Shown here: piece after piece, positions 44,080 through 53,009 of the stretch
Position numbering within the stretch: position 1 is the first letter of the stretch
Layout: each line of letters begins with the position of its first letter
Origin: Candidatus Poseidoniaceae archaeon
GTDB taxonomy: Archaea > Thermoplasmatota > Poseidoniia > Poseidoniales > Poseidoniaceae
NCBI GenBank assembly: GCA_949372875.1
Contig: CASIAW010000004.1
Coordinates: 124,001 to 188,000 of the forward strand
DNA: 64,000 bases
Direction: 5' to 3'
Position numbers and translations under genes: made by a program
Notes under the pieces: model-generated
What the model was told of the DNA's origin: nothing
Seen by the model: the letters and a program-made list of their open reading frames with translations, nothing else
The model's database searches: none

Positions 44080-44430
44080 CTATGAAGAGGAGCCACTGAG
44101 AACTTTCAAGCCGATGAAATAGCCGGAAATGGTGAGAACGATGGAGATGCTAAGCGCCGGCCAAAAATCAATTCCCTTTTGAAGAAAGACTGGAAGCGTG
44201 AGAAATAACACAAGCGATGGAATGACCAGCCAAAAAATGTCTTTACTAAATGTCGCAATCTGTTCGGTATCGCCCGCATCGTTGTATAGCCAGATCATCG
44301 CAAAAATGGAGATGAGGGGGAGGGAGGCCAGAAGAGCCCCAAACACATCGTTCTTCTTTGCAATTTCACTTGCCCCTACAATTAAGCCTCCTGAAAGAAG
44401 AACCCGAATTGCGAGTTGCATCCACGCCAT
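44080..44430 (-). CDS. DUF3147 family membrane protein
   Basis: A 116-residue membrane protein with about four helices: LAIRVLLSGGLIVGASEIA, ALLASLPLISIFAMIWLY, WLVIPSLVLFLTLPVFL and ALSISIVLTISGYFIGLKVL. The FGALLASLPLISIFAMIWLY stretch is the part that resembles DUF3147. The function is unknown, although small four-helix proteins of this kind are sometimes transporters. It starts at ATG 44430, divergent from purP, and follows 69 bases after the tryptophan dioxygenase start, so it may share its transcript. Confidence 0.7.
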   Translation of the reverse strand: MAWMQLAIRVLLSGGLIVGASEIAKKNDVFGALLASLPLISIFAMIWLYNDAGDTEQIATFSKDIFWLVIPSLVLFLTLPVFLQKGIDFWPALSISIVLTISGYFIGLKVLSGSSS

Positions 44431-44577
44431 GCGTCGAGTTTCGGCAGAGGGTTTGTCGTTGTTGCGGCCAAATAGTGAGTTGTAAGCAAAATTGGAGAGA
44501 ATGAACTATATCGGAAAATCTTCACTGCTATGAAAAAGAATCATAACACTCATATCACACATACTGAACCCCTCCAC

Positions 44578-45690
44578 ATGGGCGTAGATTCTGATACACT
44601 GGCGGGATGGCTCGCTGACTACGACCGAGACAATATCACAATTGGTGTCGTTGCTTCTCACTCTTCTCTGCAAATACTGCATGGCGCTCGCATGGAAGGT
44701 TTCCGAACCCTAGGGATTGCTGTTGGAGAGAACCGTCGGCGATTCTATCAAGCATTCCCTGGCGCAGAACCAGACGAATGGCTAATGCTTGAGAATTACA
44801 GAGAAATGCTCGATCATGCTGAATGGTTCCGTGAACGAAATGTCGTCATCATTCCTCACGGGTCACTCGTCGAATACCTTGGGTCATCCAATTTCAGAGA
44901 ATTACAAGTTCCTACTTTCGGGAACAGAGGGATTCTACATTGGGAAAGCAGCCGAGAGCGTCAACGCCAATGGCTTGAAGCAGGAGGTTGTACAATGCCA
45001 AAGGTGCTTGAAGACCCACACGACATTGATGGACCGGTAATTGTCAAATATGCTGGTGCAAAGGGTGGAAGAGGGTATTTCATTGCACGTAACTATCGTG
45101 ATTTCCGACGGAATGTCGATATCGAAGAGGAGTTTACAATTCAAGAATATGTTCTTGGATGCCGTTATTACCTTCACTTTTTCTTTGACCCAACGGCAAC
45201 CGATGGTTTCCAAGTCCGCGGCAAAGGTTCGAATGCTGGAAAAAATCTCGGGCGTCTCGAATTGCTTTCTATGGACAGAAGAGATGAATCGAATGTTGAC
45301 GAGTTCTACAAACTGGGTTCCCTACGTGACTTGCGTGAGATGGCACTGGAGCCATCGTTTGTCGTCACAGGCAATCAGCCTGTCGTGATTCGTGAATCGT
45401 TGCTTCCAAGAGCCTTTGAAATGGCTGAAGGAACCGTAGCAGAGTCGTTCGAATTAGAAGAAGGGGCTCGAGGCATGATTGGACCTTTCTGCCTCGAAAC
45501 AATCGTCACGGATGCACTTGAATTCAAAGTGTTTGAAATCAGTGCACGAATCGTTGCAGGCTCAAACCCATTTGTTGGAGGCTCCCCTTATTCTGATATC
45601 AATGAAGAACGAATGTCAACGGGACGACGTATTGCTCGTTCGATTCGTAAAGCATGTAAAAGCAATCGACTGGACGACATTCTGTCGTAA
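44578..45690 (+). CDS. purP: 5-formaminoimidazole-4-carboxamide ribonucleotide synthetase PurP
   Basis: ATP- and formate-dependent formylation of AICAR in archaeal purine synthesis, replacing the folate-dependent step of PurH. It begins with the typical ITIGVVASHSSLQILHGARM, and shows the ATP-grasp elements GPVIVKYAGAKGGRGYFIA, FTIQEYVLGCRYYLHFFFD and, near the end, VFEISARIVAGSNPFVGGSP. ATG 44578 (MGVDSDTLAGWLADYD) matches the family start; ATG 44530 would add 16 residues rich in H and T. A possible TATA element, CTATATC, lies near 44506-44512. The length of 370 is normal. Confidence 0.93.
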   Translation: MGVDSDTLAGWLADYDRDNITIGVVASHSSLQILHGARMEGFRTLGIAVGENRRRFYQAFPGAEPDEWLMLENYREMLDHAEWFRERNVVIIPHGSLVEYLGSSNFRELQVPTFGNRGILHWESSRERQRQWLEAGGCTMPKVLEDPHDIDGPVIVKYAGAKGGRGYFIARNYRDFRRNVDIEEEFTIQEYVLGCRYYLHFFFDPTATDGFQVRGKGSNAGKNLGRLELLSMDRRDESNVDEFYKLGSLRDLREMALEPSFVVTGNQPVVIRESLLPRAFEMAEGTVAESFELEEGARGMIGPFCLETIVTDALEFKVFEISARIVAGSNPFVGGSPYSDINEERMSTGRRIARSIRKACKSNRLDDILS

Positions 45691-45776
45691 TGAAGATGCC
45701 GTTCAACGGCTCTCCTCTGAACCAAAAAGAAGGAGCTGTGCGGAAACTCAAAGCTACTTTACAAATCGAGACTCAG

Positions 45777-47003
45777 TCAACTGAGTGAATCCAAATCTGG
45801 GGCTTCAGGAACCTCAGAGGCTTCGAGATATTCATCGAATGAAACTGAACCATCACCATCTTTGTCAGCCTTCTTGTGAATGATTTCAGCCTCAGCAAAA
45901 GTCATGCCAGTAGCCTCAGCGAGTTCTTCTACAGAAAGGAGAGCACTACCATCTGAATCTGCATCTGCGAATTTGTTCTTGAGAGCATCTAATTCAGTTT
46001 CAAGTTCTCGCTTTAATCGCTCTCGGTCTGCTTTCGAGGATACATCGAAAGAACAGACTTGCATAATTGGATCGCCTTTGCTCAGTTCAGCGGTATATTC
46101 GGTCATTTCCCCACCACTGTTCACCATGATTTGGAACTTTGTTGGGTCTTTTGAACGTCGCTTATTGTGCTTTTTGTAGTAGTGAACATACACGTGGTAT
46201 TGACCACCAGGTGCAGTTCCTTCAGGCCAAAACACATTCTCAACAGGTTTACGGGTTTCCGCTCGAACATTCGCATCAACATCGAGTTCTCCACCGCAAG
46301 CAGAGATTTTGTTTCCTCCGTGAATACGTTCTCCCGAAGGACAGACAATGTGCAAATCGAGATCATTGAAATTGTTCCACATGAGTGAAACTTGAACGTC
46401 GGATGATTTGGCACCTTCACGTTCGAGGCGGGCTTGAAGTTCCTTGATGGCTTTTGAGTTTGAACTCGAGGAAGCAATTTTTTGCTGTTGCGCTGCAGCG
46501 ATTTCAGCGAGACGAGATTCTTCAGCAGCCAAGAAGTCTGCTTGACGTTGGTTCTCACGTTCTGCAGCAAGGCGAGACTCTTCTTCTTCACGTCGGCGAG
46601 CCTCATCTTGTTGGTCCCGAACTTTTTGAGCTGCTTCATTAGCGAGGCGGGACTCTTCTAGAGCTGCTGTTCTTGCCTCTTCCATCATACGCAGGCGCTC
46701 TGCTTCTTGTTGAGCACGAGTATGGTCAAGTTGATCTCGTGCTTGACGTTCAGCGTTTTCAACAGCCAAACGGTTTGAGATCGCATGTTGCCGACGCCGG
46801 CGGTTTTCGACTTGGGCTAACTTTCGATCAATCTCAACTTTTGCGCTGCCAAAACCAGGAGTTCCGGTATCGTAACGCAGTCCTTCAGGGTTCATTCCAT
46901 GCTGAGCCGAGATAGTTACATCTTTACGGGTAAAGATATACCACAACCCAACAACAAATCCACCTACGAGGGCTATCGAAGTTACGACTGTTTCAACTCC
47001 CAT
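45777..47003 (-). CDS. Membrane-anchored coiled-coil protein with YfaP/DUF2135-like domain and C-terminal EF-hands
   Basis: Unknown family. From ATG 47003 (an ATG at 47018 adds five residues) there is one N-terminal membrane helix (TSIALVGGFVVGLWYIFT), then a charged coiled coil spanning about residues 60-205 in the longer numbering. A beta-sandwich domain at about 207-325 matches the YfaP/DUF2135 pattern, with NNFNDLDLHIVCPSGERIHG, ELDVDANVR and GGQYHVYVHYY. The C-terminus has a canonical EF-hand loop DKDGDGSVSFDE (385-396) and a variant loop DADSDGSALLSVEE (352-365), which is two residues longer than normal. Which side of the membrane the soluble part occupies is uncertain. It may sense Ca2+. 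Confidence 0.72.
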   Translation of the reverse strand: MGVETVVTSIALVGGFVVGLWYIFTRKDVTISAQHGMNPEGLRYDTGTPGFGSAKVEIDRKLAQVENRRRRQHAISNRLAVENAERQARDQLDHTRAQQEAERLRMMEEARTAALEESRLANEAAQKVRDQQDEARRREEEESRLAAERENQRQADFLAAEESRLAEIAAAQQQKIASSSSNSKAIKELQARLEREGAKSSDVQVSLMWNNFNDLDLHIVCPSGERIHGGNKISACGGELDVDANVRAETRKPVENVFWPEGTAPGGQYHVYVHYYKKHNKRRSKDPTKFQIMVNSGGEMTEYTAELSKGDPIMQVCSFDVSSKADRERLKRELETELDALKNKFADADSDGSALLSVEELAEATGMTFAEAEIIHKKADKDGDGSVSFDEYLEASEVPEAPDLDSLS

Positions 47004-47120
47004 TGTATATCGCAGCAAGTGCTAGTCTTTTGTAACATCGGTCGTAATATTTTGAGATTTCCCGCATGTTTTTACAAAAAATTGCTCAACATCTATCGTT
47101 TCATGAAATTTTAGGTTTGA

Positions 47121-47130
47121 TTTTATATCT
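47121..47130 (+). promoter_or_regulatory. Possible TATA element of the Bat-like regulator
   Basis: TTTTATATCT ends about 20 bases (centre about 25-28) before GTG 47151, the distance expected for a leaderless archaeal transcript. The 147-base spacer is otherwise AT-rich. Assignment is by eye. Confidence 0.4.
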
Positions 47131-47150
47131 CATTGTATGGTGGTGAGTTT

Positions 47151-47792
47151 GTGCGCGAGATTCATCTAAAGTGGACTGCTGAGACTGTAGCCAACTCAGA
47201 ATATGCTCCTATCGCCAAAATTGCCCATTCTTTGGAGGTTGTCGGGCACCTTGACATCGGTGAAAAGGGCATTCGCCAATTGATTCTACCTCATTTTTGT
47301 GAAGGCAAGACTGTTCAAGATTTGAACGATGTGCCGTTTTTGACTGTTGAGTCCGAACTTGGAGGCGGACAAAGTGGATACTTGGTGGTTTGGAATTCTC
47401 ATCCGCTTTCCATAGCAGCAATACGATTTTCCAACATTCATATTCTCCCTCCTTACACATACGGCGGCGAGGGAATTAACCTCACTGTGCGAGGCGTTCC
47501 TGCTGGAATCTCAAATTTTCTGAAAACATGTAGAGAGTTACTACCGCCAGATATCGTCAAAGTCGTGGAGATGGAAGATAATCAGAGCATCATCGAAAGT
47601 ATTCTCACACCTCGACAAATAGAATGTGTCAAAGTAGCCGCTTCATCAGGGTATTACGATCATCCAAAACAAATTAAGTTACGAGAACTCTCTGAGTTGA
47701 TGAAAACACCTCGTTCAACGCTGCAAGAACACCTCAATCGGGCTGAATTAGCCATGATGAAGTGGGCCAGTGAGCAAATGAATTTCGAGTAA
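47151..47792 (+). CDS. Bat-like HTH regulator (HTH_10 family)
   Basis: A 213-residue archaeal transcription factor. The C-terminal HTH_10 (bacterio-opsin activator type) domain is LTPRQIECVKVAASSGYYDH followed by LRELSELMKTPRSTLQEHLN and RAE, where the second helix pair would contact DNA. The N-terminal 150 residues form an unidentified sensory domain (KWTAETVANSEYAPIAKIA, LTVRGVPAGISNFLKTCREL). GTG 47151 is preferred over TTG 47133. It sits 41 bases upstream of the archaeal shikimate operon on the same strand, so it may control aromatic amino acid synthesis, although this is inferred from position only. Confidence 0.83.
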   Translation: MREIHLKWTAETVANSEYAPIAKIAHSLEVVGHLDIGEKGIRQLILPHFCEGKTVQDLNDVPFLTVESELGGGQSGYLVVWNSHPLSIAAIRFSNIHILPPYTYGGEGINLTVRGVPAGISNFLKTCRELLPPDIVKVVEMEDNQSIIESILTPRQIECVKVAASSGYYDHPKQIKLRELSELMKTPRSTLQEHLNRAELAMMKWASEQMNFE

Positions 47793-47833
47793 TGTGTGCA
47801 AAACCTTGAGAACAAGCGGGTTTTGGCAAGGTC

Positions 47834-48631
47834 ATGGACAAGGCCTCTCGCTTGGACTCATTGCTTCCAAATGGACGTGGAGTTTGGATTCCTATTGACC
47901 ATGGAGCTTCAGATTTCCCCGTTGAGGGGCTTACTGATACAGAACATGTCATTCAATGCCTCGTTCGTGCTGGAGTTGATGCTATTGTAGCACAAAAAGG
48001 GGTTGTGGATCATTACAACCATCTGTGCGATGGTTCTTCCACCAATATGGTTGTTCATTTTTCGGTTTCTACTCGCCATGCAGGCCCAGATGCCGCCAAC
48101 AAAGTCTTGGTTGGAAATGCAGATGAAGTTCTTCCGAGAGGGGGAATTGGAGTTTCATGCCAAGTCAATATGGGTAGTCCAAATGAAGCGATTATGGTTG
48201 AACGAATGGGACAAATGAGCCGGGCTGCTCTACATCACCAATTACCAATGTTCGGTATGGTTTATGCTCGCGGCAAACACCTTTCCATCATGGAGGGTGA
48301 CGATACAAATGCTAATGCTCATGCAGTTCGACTCGCCTTTGAACTCGGGTGTGATGCTGCAAAGACCACTTGGACCGGTAATCAAGAGAGTTTCTCAAAG
48401 ATAGCATCTGCAGTACCCATTCCTGTTCTTGTTGCTGGAGGGCCTTCAACTGGCGATTCACACGCTATTCTCACCATGGTTCGTCAAGCACTCGATGCAG
48501 GTGCATCGGGAGTTTGCATGGGACGTCAAGTTTTTGCACACCCTGATGTCGAAGGGATTGCCAAAGCATTGATGATGCTCGTTCACAAAAATGCTACAGT
48601 ACATCAAGCGATAGAAGAATGTGGTCTTTGA
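47834..48631 (+). CDS. aroA': 2-amino-3,7-dideoxy-D-threo-hept-6-ulosonate synthase (AroA', DhnA-type aldolase)
   Basis: First enzyme of the archaeal route to 3-dehydroquinate: it condenses L-aspartate semialdehyde with 6-deoxy-5-ketofructose 1-phosphate. The class I DhnA-type aldolase fold is shown by GRGVWIPIDHGASDFPVEGL, the Tyr/Arg motif GMVYARGKH and the Schiff-base lysine in DAAKTTWTGNQESF, with GASGVCMGRQVFAH near the end as the phosphate-binding site. The protein could alternatively be a fructose-bisphosphate aldolase of the same family. The neighbouring aroB', aroK and aroC decide for ADH synthase. The start is ATG 47834 and the length of 265 is normal. Confidence 0.87.
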   Translation: MDKASRLDSLLPNGRGVWIPIDHGASDFPVEGLTDTEHVIQCLVRAGVDAIVAQKGVVDHYNHLCDGSSTNMVVHFSVSTRHAGPDAANKVLVGNADEVLPRGGIGVSCQVNMGSPNEAIMVERMGQMSRAALHHQLPMFGMVYARGKHLSIMEGDDTNANAHAVRLAFELGCDAAKTTWTGNQESFSKIASAVPIPVLVAGGPSTGDSHAILTMVRQALDAGASGVCMGRQVFAHPDVEGIAKALMMLVHKNATVHQAIEECGL

Positions 48632-48640
48632 GGTGTCGAT

Positions 48641-49669
48641 ATGGAAGTTTGGCTCGATCAGCGTGATTCTATAGAAAGAGTTTCTGCTCTTGAACAAGGC
48701 ATCGATCGACGACTTTTTTCAGAGCGTTCAAGCTTACCTCATTCTCTTTATTGTAACGAGAAACACGTGATGAGTGAAGAACTGCTTATCGGTAGTTTGG
48801 TCACCATTAGCACCGAATTGTCTCAAGATTACGCTCGCTCGCTGGTTGGGAGTGTTGAATGGATTGTTCTGGATTTTTCTGATTGGTCGATGATTCCAAT
48901 TGAGAATTTATTAGCTGCTTGTGAAGGTACGCCTACCAAAATTGCGGCTGTGCTTTCAACGCCTGAACAGGCTCAAGGGGCGGGTTTTGCACTCGATAGA
49001 GGAGTAGAGGCTTTGGTCGTAAAACCATTGAAGGCTTTGCTGGAAGCTGCATTGATTGTAAAATCTCTCCGATTAGAACGTTTGAACAAAGAAACTCAAC
49101 TCACTCCACATGCTTCCGAAAAAAGAGGAATGGGTGTATTGACAGTTACATCCGTCGAACCTGGCGGCATGGCCGACAGATACTGTATTGACATGACGCA
49201 ATTACTTGAACATGGAGAAGGGCTCTTGCTCGGTTCCAGTGCTTCCAGTTTTCTTTTTGTTCATGGAGAGACGATTGAATCGGAATTTGTCCCTACACGA
49301 CCGTTTCGAGTCAATGCAGGCCCACCCCATGCCTATGTTCGCATGGCGAATGGCCAGACCAAATATCTCTCCGAACTTCGCTCAGGCCAAGAAGTTCTCA
49401 TCACCAATACAGAAGGAGAACAACGCAGTGTGTCGATTGGTCGCTTGAAAATTGAACAACGCCCGATGATTTTAGTGAAATGGACCGATGAAAATGATAA
49501 AGAAGGGAGCATGTTCTTACAACAAGCAGAGACGGTACGAGTCGTCGGCCTTGACAAGAAAACCAAATCAATCACTGCATTGAAACACGGAGATCTCGTC
49601 ATTGGCTGGAGCGACATGGGAGCAAGGCATGTTGGTGCTTTAATTTCAAGTTCGGTCACTGAGAGATGA
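48641..49669 (+). CDS. aroB': 3-dehydroquinate synthase, archaeal type (AroB')
   Basis: NAD-dependent enzyme that deaminates and cyclises the AroA' product to 3-dehydroquinate. It is unrelated to bacterial AroB. The family is recognised by segments GVLTVTSVEPGGMADRYCID, EGLLLGSSASSFLFVHGETI, FVPTRPFRVNAGPPHAYVRM and the near-terminal LVIGWSDMGARHVG type ending. The length of 342 is in the normal range. The ATG at 48641 lies 9 bases after the aroA' stop, so they are co-transcribed and presumably supply one pathway. Confidence 0.9.
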   Translation: MEVWLDQRDSIERVSALEQGIDRRLFSERSSLPHSLYCNEKHVMSEELLIGSLVTISTELSQDYARSLVGSVEWIVLDFSDWSMIPIENLLAACEGTPTKIAAVLSTPEQAQGAGFALDRGVEALVVKPLKALLEAALIVKSLRLERLNKETQLTPHASEKRGMGVLTVTSVEPGGMADRYCIDMTQLLEHGEGLLLGSSASSFLFVHGETIESEFVPTRPFRVNAGPPHAYVRMANGQTKYLSELRSGQEVLITNTEGEQRSVSIGRLKIEQRPMILVKWTDENDKEGSMFLQQAETVRVVGLDKKTKSITALKHGDLVIGWSDMGARHVGALISSSVTER

Positions 49670-49673
49670 TTGC

Positions 49674-50567
49674 ATGGCGGTATTAGGTTCTGGGAATGCT
49701 CATGGTGGTTGCAGTTTACTCCATGCAGCAGGGCTTGGTTACGGAGCGAGTATCGGTCTTGACTTACCCATCGCTGTTCGTTTACTGGATAAGCCAAGTA
49801 AACGAGGTCTCAAAGACCCTGATGATTTACTTCCTGCTCTTATTGATGCTTGGATTGCAGGTGGATTTCCACTTCCAAAGAATCTTGCAAAAGAAGAACT
49901 TCACTGGGCAGTTATGAGTCAAATTCCTCCACGCCAAGGACTCAAATCAAGTGCCGGAACTTCCATCGCTGCGCTACGAGCACTTGCTGATGCAACGGAC
50001 TCGGAAGTAAGCGATGAAGAATATGTGGCGATGGCAGCACAAGCACAAATCGAAACAAACGTGTCGTTAACCGGCTCTGTTGACGATGCGTGGGCTTGCC
50101 TTACTCCAGGGTGGAAATTAATAGATCCAAGAGCTGAAACAATAGCAGAAGGTGTATTGTTTGAGGGAGATGGTCCAAACCCTGATGATTGGGTGGTCAT
50201 GATTATCTGCCGAGGTGAACGGGAAAAACGTCCTCAACTCGAAGATTTTGTACCGCATACCGCAGCTTACCAAAATGCACTTGAAGCATTACAAGAGATG
50301 AATGAACTGGTTGCCTTGACATGGAATGGCAGAGGGACAATCAACGTGATGAACGATGTTAAAGGTCGAAAAATCACCAATGATGCCATGCTCAACGGGG
50401 CTCGTGCTGCAGGTATGAGTGGTTCTGGTGATGCAATCGTAGTCGTGGCTCCAAAGGTGAGCCAACCTACATGTGAGCGACTTCTCAAGTTGTTTGAAGC
50501 GAACAAAGATATCGATAAAGTAATTCAAACCTCTTTTTTGAGCATCAGAAAAGAAGAACAGATGTGA
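49674..50567 (+). CDS. aroK: Shikimate kinase, archaeal GHMP type
   Basis: Phosphorylates shikimate with ATP. It belongs to the GHMP kinase superfamily rather than to the P-loop AroK of bacteria. The GHMP motif PPRQGLKSSAGTSIAAL is at about residues 82-98, an ATP-site aspartate region is VSLTGSVDDAWACLTPG, and the third GHMP motif ARAAGMSGSGDAIVVVAP is near the end. The length of 297 is normal. The ATG at 49674 lies 4 bases after the aroB' stop, and the aroC open frame starts before its stop, so all are coupled. Dehydroquinase, shikimate dehydrogenase and EPSP synthase are not in this cluster. Confidence 0.92.
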   Translation: MAVLGSGNAHGGCSLLHAAGLGYGASIGLDLPIAVRLLDKPSKRGLKDPDDLLPALIDAWIAGGFPLPKNLAKEELHWAVMSQIPPRQGLKSSAGTSIAALRALADATDSEVSDEEYVAMAAQAQIETNVSLTGSVDDAWACLTPGWKLIDPRAETIAEGVLFEGDGPNPDDWVVMIICRGEREKRPQLEDFVPHTAAYQNALEALQEMNELVALTWNGRGTINVMNDVKGRKITNDAMLNGARAAGMSGSGDAIVVVAPKVSQPTCERLLKLFEANKDIDKVIQTSFLSIRKEEQM

Positions 50568-50583
50568 GACGCACCTTCTTGAA

Positions 50584-50593
50584 GGGAGGGGGG
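50584..50593 (+). promoter_or_regulatory. Ribosome binding site of aroC
   Basis: GGGAGGGGGG, whose GGAGG core at 50585-50589 is seven bases ahead of GTG 50597. It moves the aroC start downstream of the first in-frame GTG at 50564, which overlaps the aroK stop. Confidence 0.75.
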
Positions 50594-50596
50594 CTC

Positions 50597-51694
50597 GTGA
50601 AACTGAGTCCAATGCAAATGCACCTCGGAGAATGGATTCGACTCACCCTGTTTGGGACAAGTCACGGACCCCGTGTTGGGGCAACTCTCGAAGGGGTTCC
50701 AGCAGGAATCGAAATCGATTATCAGGCTATTGAAAAAGCGATGGCAGCACGCCGACCGGGTGGACGTTATGCAAGTAAACGCAAAGAGCCGGATGTCGTC
50801 GAATTTCGAAGCGGAATTACCGATGGTAAAACCACTGGAGAAATCATTGAAATCTCCATTGCAAACAAAGACGCCAAATCACGGGATTACAGTTTCTTAC
50901 CCGCTCACCCACGGCCCGGACATCAAGACATGGTCATGCATAAGCGAACAGAAGGTGAAGCGGACCTAAGAGGCGGTGGAAGTTCGAGCGCACGATTAAC
51001 AGCGGCACTTGTCGCCTCTGCTGCCCTTCTCTCCCCTCTTCTCGATAAGTTGGGAGTCGTTTGTGAGGCTCACGTTGGCGCCATCGGTGAAGTTCAAGCA
51101 AAGAAAATGGAACATTGCCCTCCTCGATGGGAGAACGAAGCATGTCAAGAAATGAGATGCAGAGACCCTTCTGCAGCACTGGCAATGGTGGAAACCGTCG
51201 AACAACATCGGATGCAGAGAAATTCAATCGGTAGTCGCGTTGACCTTCAGATTACAGGATTACCTCTTGGGCTTGGTGAACCATGGTTTGATGGAATTGA
51301 ACCGGCACTTGCTCGTGCAATGATGTCGATTCCTGCTGCCAGAGGAGTTACTTTTGGCAGGGGCTTTGGAGTGGTGGAAATGACTGGCCTACAACATAAC
51401 GATTCATGGGGTGGAACGGCTGAAGAACCAATTCTTACTGGTGATCAACCCGATGGTGTGTTAGCAGGTCTTGCCACTGGTTCTCCAATTCATGTCTCCG
51501 TCGCATTCAAACCACCATCAAGCATTGCTTCTGAACAACATACTTTGAATCTCGAAACGAATACCATTGAGCCCCTAGTAGTTAAGGGGCGTCATGACCC
51601 TGTATTAGGACCCCGAGCGGTGGCGGTGGTTGAATCAATGGCCAAGCTCATACTTTGCGATCTTGCTCTCCGTGGAGGTTTTCTCAGTGAATAA
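50597..51694 (+). CDS. aroC: Chorismate synthase
   Basis: FMNH2-dependent elimination converting 5-enolpyruvylshikimate 3-phosphate to chorismate. The motif LTLFGTSHGPRVGATLEGVP is at the N-terminus, HPRPGHQDM follows, and GEADLRGGGSSSARLTA replaces the usual DWRGGGRxSARET-type signature, a modest deviation. RGVTFGRGFGVVEMTG-type segments and KPPSSI near the end are normal. GTG 50597 is chosen from the strong ribosome binding site, giving 365 residues. The 3' end overlaps the aspartokinase start by 8 bases. Confidence 0.93.
   Translation: MKLSPMQMHLGEWIRLTLFGTSHGPRVGATLEGVPAGIEIDYQAIEKAMAARRPGGRYASKRKEPDVVEFRSGITDGKTTGEIIEISIANKDAKSRDYSFLPAHPRPGHQDMVMHKRTEGEADLRGGGSSSARLTAALVASAALLSPLLDKLGVVCEAHVGAIGEVQAKKMEHCPPRWENEACQEMRCRDPSAALAMVETVEQHRMQRNSIGSRVDLQITGLPLGLGEPWFDGIEPALARAMMSIPAARGVTFGRGFGVVEMTGLQHNDSWGGTAEEPILTGDQPDGVLAGLATGSPIHVSVAFKPPSSIASEQHTLNLETNTIEPLVVKGRHDPVLGPRAVAVVESMAKLILCDLALRGGFLSE
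51674..51679 (+). promoter_or_regulatory. Ribosome binding site of aspartokinase
   Basis: GGAGGT inside the end of aroC, seven bases before GTG 51687. It selects this start over an ATG at 51630 and shows translational coupling with aroC. Confidence 0.75.
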
Positions 51695-53009
51695 ATCCAT
51701 CACTGTTCATAAATTTGGAGGTTCTTGCCTTCGAGATATTTCGGATTTGAACCGTATTGCTGAAGTTATCCAGCATTGGCCAGGGCAATCAATTCTTGTC
51801 GTTTCAGCGTTATGGGGCACCACCGACCGATTGATGAGAGCGAGTCAAGAGCCAAGATACGCCAGCCGGTTGGTAAGTGACCTTTCAAGACAACACCTTC
51901 GCTTCGCACCTGGATTGATTGACAGCGAGAATGCCAATGTGTACAATCAGGTTCTGAAAGGAATCGAACAAGCCTTGGAAGAATTATCACGCAACCCTCA
52001 GGATTGGAGCGCTACGAACCGCTTGTTGGCTGCTGGCGAAAGGCTTTCTGCACTGGTTGTTGCACACCGACTCCAAGAATTTGGTATTCAGGCCCATCCA
52101 GTCGGGGCGGAAGACATCAGTTTGAAACTCAAGGGCGTAAACAGAGCACCCGTTGTCGATATTGAAACTTCCATGAAAGAATTAGATAGAACTGCCCTCT
52201 ATGGAACTCCGGTAATTACTGGTTGGTTCGGAGAAGGCAGCGACGGTGAATTAGCGCTACTTGGCCGTGGCGGGAGTGATCATACAGCAACATCTATTGC
52301 ACGCCTCATCAATGCTGACAAGGTAATTCTGTGGAAAGATGTTGATGGAGTCTTACCGTTGAATCCTCGCTGGGGCATACCCTCCAAGTCAATACCTTAT
52401 CTTGGATATGGAGAAGCGGTTGAACTCGCTCGATTAGACACTCCAGTGTTGCATCCAGCAACTGTCGAACCACTTCGTAGCATAGGAATCCCACTCGAAA
52501 TACGCGACCTTCGAGGGGTTCTCAAAGATACCGCTTCAACAATTATTGGACCTGATTTACATCAAGCTCGTAGAGTCAAAGCAATCGGATGTTTGCCGAA
52601 TGTTGTCCGATTGAGTGTCGAATCTCCATCTCTCGAAGTTCAAAGCGAAAAACTTGGGCGCATTCTAGTTGATTTTGCCGAAGAGAATATTCCTTGCTGG
52701 AATTTAGATTCAAAGCCTGGAAGCATTTCGTGGATTCTTTCTCAACACGATCTCATGATCGCTACTGAAATTGTATCAACCTATTTCAATCCACCAAAGA
52801 TTTCAGAATACGGCGTTATGTTTTCTCTAGTCGGTAATAAGCTTCCTGAAGACTCAGAAAATCTCCTAGTGTCAAATCTCAAAGAAATCCTTGATGTTGA
52901 AATTTTGTCAGTGACCGACCATGCTATCCGACTGATTTCGAAAAACAATGAGATTCACTCAATGCTCAATACGTTAGCGAGTTATTTACAACTCACTGTA
53001 GAGGCTTAG
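51687..53009 (+). CDS. lysC: Aspartate kinase
   Basis: Phosphorylates L-aspartate, the first step to aspartate semialdehyde and the lysine, threonine and methionine families. It begins VNKSITVHKFGGSCLRDISD (initiator GTG 51687), where KFGGS is the family signature. ATP/aspartate elements are LAAGERLSALVVAHRLQEFG and LGRGGSDHTATSIARLINAD. The last 150 residues form ACT-type regulatory repeats (VVRLSVESPSLE, KISEYGVMFSLVGNK), so feedback inhibition is likely. Its place at the end of the archaeal shikimate operon makes metabolic sense, because aspartate semialdehyde is a substrate of AroA'. The length of 440 is normal. It overlaps the convergent membrane-protein gene by 4 bases. Confidence 0.93.
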   Translation: MNKSITVHKFGGSCLRDISDLNRIAEVIQHWPGQSILVVSALWGTTDRLMRASQEPRYASRLVSDLSRQHLRFAPGLIDSENANVYNQVLKGIEQALEELSRNPQDWSATNRLLAAGERLSALVVAHRLQEFGIQAHPVGAEDISLKLKGVNRAPVVDIETSMKELDRTALYGTPVITGWFGEGSDGELALLGRGGSDHTATSIARLINADKVILWKDVDGVLPLNPRWGIPSKSIPYLGYGEAVELARLDTPVLHPATVEPLRSIGIPLEIRDLRGVLKDTASTIIGPDLHQARRVKAIGCLPNVVRLSVESPSLEVQSEKLGRILVDFAEENIPCWNLDSKPGSISWILSQHDLMIATEIVSTYFNPPKISEYGVMFSLVGNKLPEDSENLLVSNLKEILDVEILSVTDHAIRLISKNNEIHSMLNTLASYLQLTVEA

